This document shows, piece by piece, positions 6,042-6,855 of a stretch of DNA of 6,855 nt (position 1 is the first letter of the stretch; the number at the start of each line of letters is the position of its first letter). A program made the position numbers and the translations under genes. Under the pieces are notes generated by a model that was not told the origin of the DNA, did not search any database, and saw only the letters and a list, made by a program, of their open reading frames with translations. This DNA is from JAHEDH01 sp965364515 (GTDB lineage: Bacteria; Actinomycetota; Acidimicrobiia; Spongiisociales; ZC4RG35): positions 1 to 6,855 of the forward strand of contig CBDTXZ010000161.1 in assembly GCA_965364515.1 (NCBI GenBank), read 5' to 3'.

Positions 6042-6543
6042 ATGGAGTCCACGGCCAAACCGACCTGCTTTCTGATCGCCGACATCTCCGGGTACACCGC
6101 CTATCTGGCCGGAGTCGAACTCGACCACGCCAACGACATTCTCTCGGACCTCCTCGGTGTGATCGTCGACGCGCTCCGCCCTGCCTTCCAGCTGTCGAGG
6201 ATCGAATGTGACGCAGCTTTCATGTTCGCCACGGTCACCGAAATCGACGGATCGATGCTGCTCGACACGATCGAGAGCTGCTACTTCCGCTTTCGACGAA
6301 GGCGACGCGCCTCGGACATCGAGCCGTCCGAACTGGGAATGCTGCCGTACGCCGGAGTCCGACCGGGAGGTCGAAGCGATGAAGGAGATCGGACCGGCCT
6401 ACGGAGCGGCGTTGCACTCGGCGCTGCCCGACCTGCCCGACCTGCCCGACCTGATCGTCCAAATCGAGGCCGCGTACGCGGATCTTCTGGCCGATCGCGG
6501 GCCCGAGCCCGAGGTCGAGACGCCGGGAATCACCGAGCCATGA
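6042..6543 (+). pseudogene. Broken or chimeric DUF2652-like gene
   Basis: From the ATG at 6042 the first about 85 residues resemble the start of DUF2652 proteins (PF10851, related to class III cyclase folds): FLIADISGYTAYLAGVELDHA (residues 10-30, first part shown as motif only), a middle ECDAAFMFA segment, and DGSMLLDTIESCYFRFRRR. The usual downstream part of the family, which I recall as Cys-rich and followed by a VHHG strand, is absent. Good codon use continues in the same frame to about 6350 (SELGMLPYAGV). From about 6361 it moves to the +1 frame, reading DREVEAMKEIGPAYGAAL to a TGA at 6541-6543, while the original frame becomes Arg-rich nonsense ending at 6596. An internal deletion plus a frameshift, or a fusion to another gene's 3' end, fits best; a sequencing error could explain the frameshift but not the missing middle. 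The ribosome site is weak (GGAAACGAG). The C-terminal segment is not recognised. Confidence 0.6.
6424..6453 (+). repeat. Three tandem 9-bp repeats
   Basis: CTGCCCGAC occurs three times in a row at 6424-6450, followed by a partial CTG. In the +1 frame of the broken gene it encodes Leu-Pro-Asp repeats (LPDLPDLPDL). Slipped-strand copying is a likely origin, and the 9-bp unit keeps frame. Confidence 0.85.
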
Positions 6544-6557
6544 TGGGCTCTCTCGGT
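6532..6557. terminator. Possible shared hairpin between convergent genes
   Basis: GAGCC (6535-6539) pairs with GGCTC (6546-6550) around a 6-nt loop, and ACCGAG can alternatively pair with CTCGGT further out. The structure spans the stop of the broken plus-strand gene and reaches the stop of the minus-strand dehydrogenase, a usual place for a two-way terminator. The stem is short and has no T-run, so confidence is low. Confidence 0.3.
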
Positions 6558-6855
6558 CACCAGCGGAAGAGGGCCTTTGCGAGGGTCTTCCAGTAGCGCA
6601 TGCCCCGCCGGGGCTGCCAGGCACCGAGCAGTCTCGTCGTCGCCCACGGGAGCCGAGCGGTCGTGATGCTCTTCGGGTAGCAGAACGTGGTGCGGATGCC
6701 GTCCTCCCCGAAGTTCGAGCCGTAGCCGGAGTCCCCGATCCCGCCGAATGACACCGTCGGGATGATGAAGTTCACAGCGACATCGTTGACCGCCACCGTC
6801 CCGGAGTTCATCTGTGAGGCGAATCGAGCCCCTCGAGCTCGATCCTTCGTCCAGA
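6557..6855 (-). CDS. Aldehyde dehydrogenase, C-terminal end only
   Basis: Only the last 98 residues lie in the window; the gene continues past the right edge, and the catalytic Cys and most of the NAD domain are outside. Aldehyde dehydrogenases oxidise aldehydes to acids with NAD(P). The visible part reads through WTKDRARGARFASQMNSG, then TVAVND, then SFGGIGDSGYGSNFGEDG, the conserved C-terminal ALDH stretch, and ends with an Arg/Trp-rich tail. The order and the NDV...FGGIGDSG spacing resemble the class 3/coniferyl-aldehyde dehydrogenase branch more than betaine-type enzymes. An internal ATG at 6811 is not the start, because coding sense continues upstream to the edge. It ends 13 bp from the end of the convergent broken gene. 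It may act with the SDR on the other side of the importer, but distance and separate transcription units make that a guess. Confidence 0.9.
   Translation of the reverse strand, partial: WTKDRARGARFASQMNSGTVAVNDVAVNFIIPTVSFGGIGDSGYGSNFGEDGIRTTFCYPKSITTARLPWATTRLLGAWQPRRGMRYWKTLAKALFRW

Noticed and set aside
5737..6042. Long N-terminal extension of the ATPase reading frame to about 6042
   Set aside because: The extra stretch is Arg-rich with no ABC homology, and a good ribosome site precedes the ATG at 5736.
6376..6596. Arg/Ala/Pro-rich C-terminus of the DUF2652-like frame ending at 6596 as a real tail
   Set aside because: Its composition is that of an out-of-frame GC-rich read; the +1 frame over the same bases has sensible residues and GC3 bias.

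Overview
The window is GC-rich DNA with strong G/C preference at third codon positions. It encodes a lipoprotein whose lipobox is followed by a long Asp/Thr/Ala/Gly linker. Both traits are typical of Actinobacteria, and the linker style recalls Acidimicrobiia; that placement is an inference, since no marker gene is present. No RNA genes, CRISPR array, insertion sequence or phage gene was seen.

Most of the window is one minus-strand operon for a CUT2 (ribose/xylose-type) ABC importer. In transcription order it holds a double-domain ATPase (5736-4198), a small SnoaL/NTF2-fold protein (4157-3759), two inner-membrane permeases (3762-2743 and 2746-1712) and a substrate-binding lipoprotein (1657-620). 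The SnoaL gene overlaps the first permease by an ATGA quadruplet, and the two permeases overlap by GTGA, so these three are probably translationally coupled. Two small hairpins lie between the last permease and the binding-protein gene, and a perfect 11-bp hairpin follows the binding-protein gene. Beyond it is a classical SDR oxidoreductase (517 to beyond the left edge), whose catalytic YxxxK motif reads YxxxQ.

The roughly 300-bp region at 5737-6041 separates this operon from a plus-strand gene. It holds a possible LacI-type operator, a leader hairpin and a possible short leader ORF on the operon side, and a -10-like box on the plus side. The plus-strand gene starts like a DUF2652 protein. 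It loses family resemblance after about 85 codons and then changes reading frame, so it is annotated as a broken or chimeric gene. It converges on the 3' end of a minus-strand aldehyde dehydrogenase that runs off the right edge.

Together the genes suggest uptake of a small polar compound, perhaps a sugar, polyol or other alcohol, with oxidoreductases (SDR, ALDH) nearby that could oxidise it. The substrate cannot be read from the sequence. The window looks like a mostly ordinary transport and catabolism locus. Its unusual points are the embedded SnoaL gene, the SDR active-site change and the decayed DUF2652 gene.
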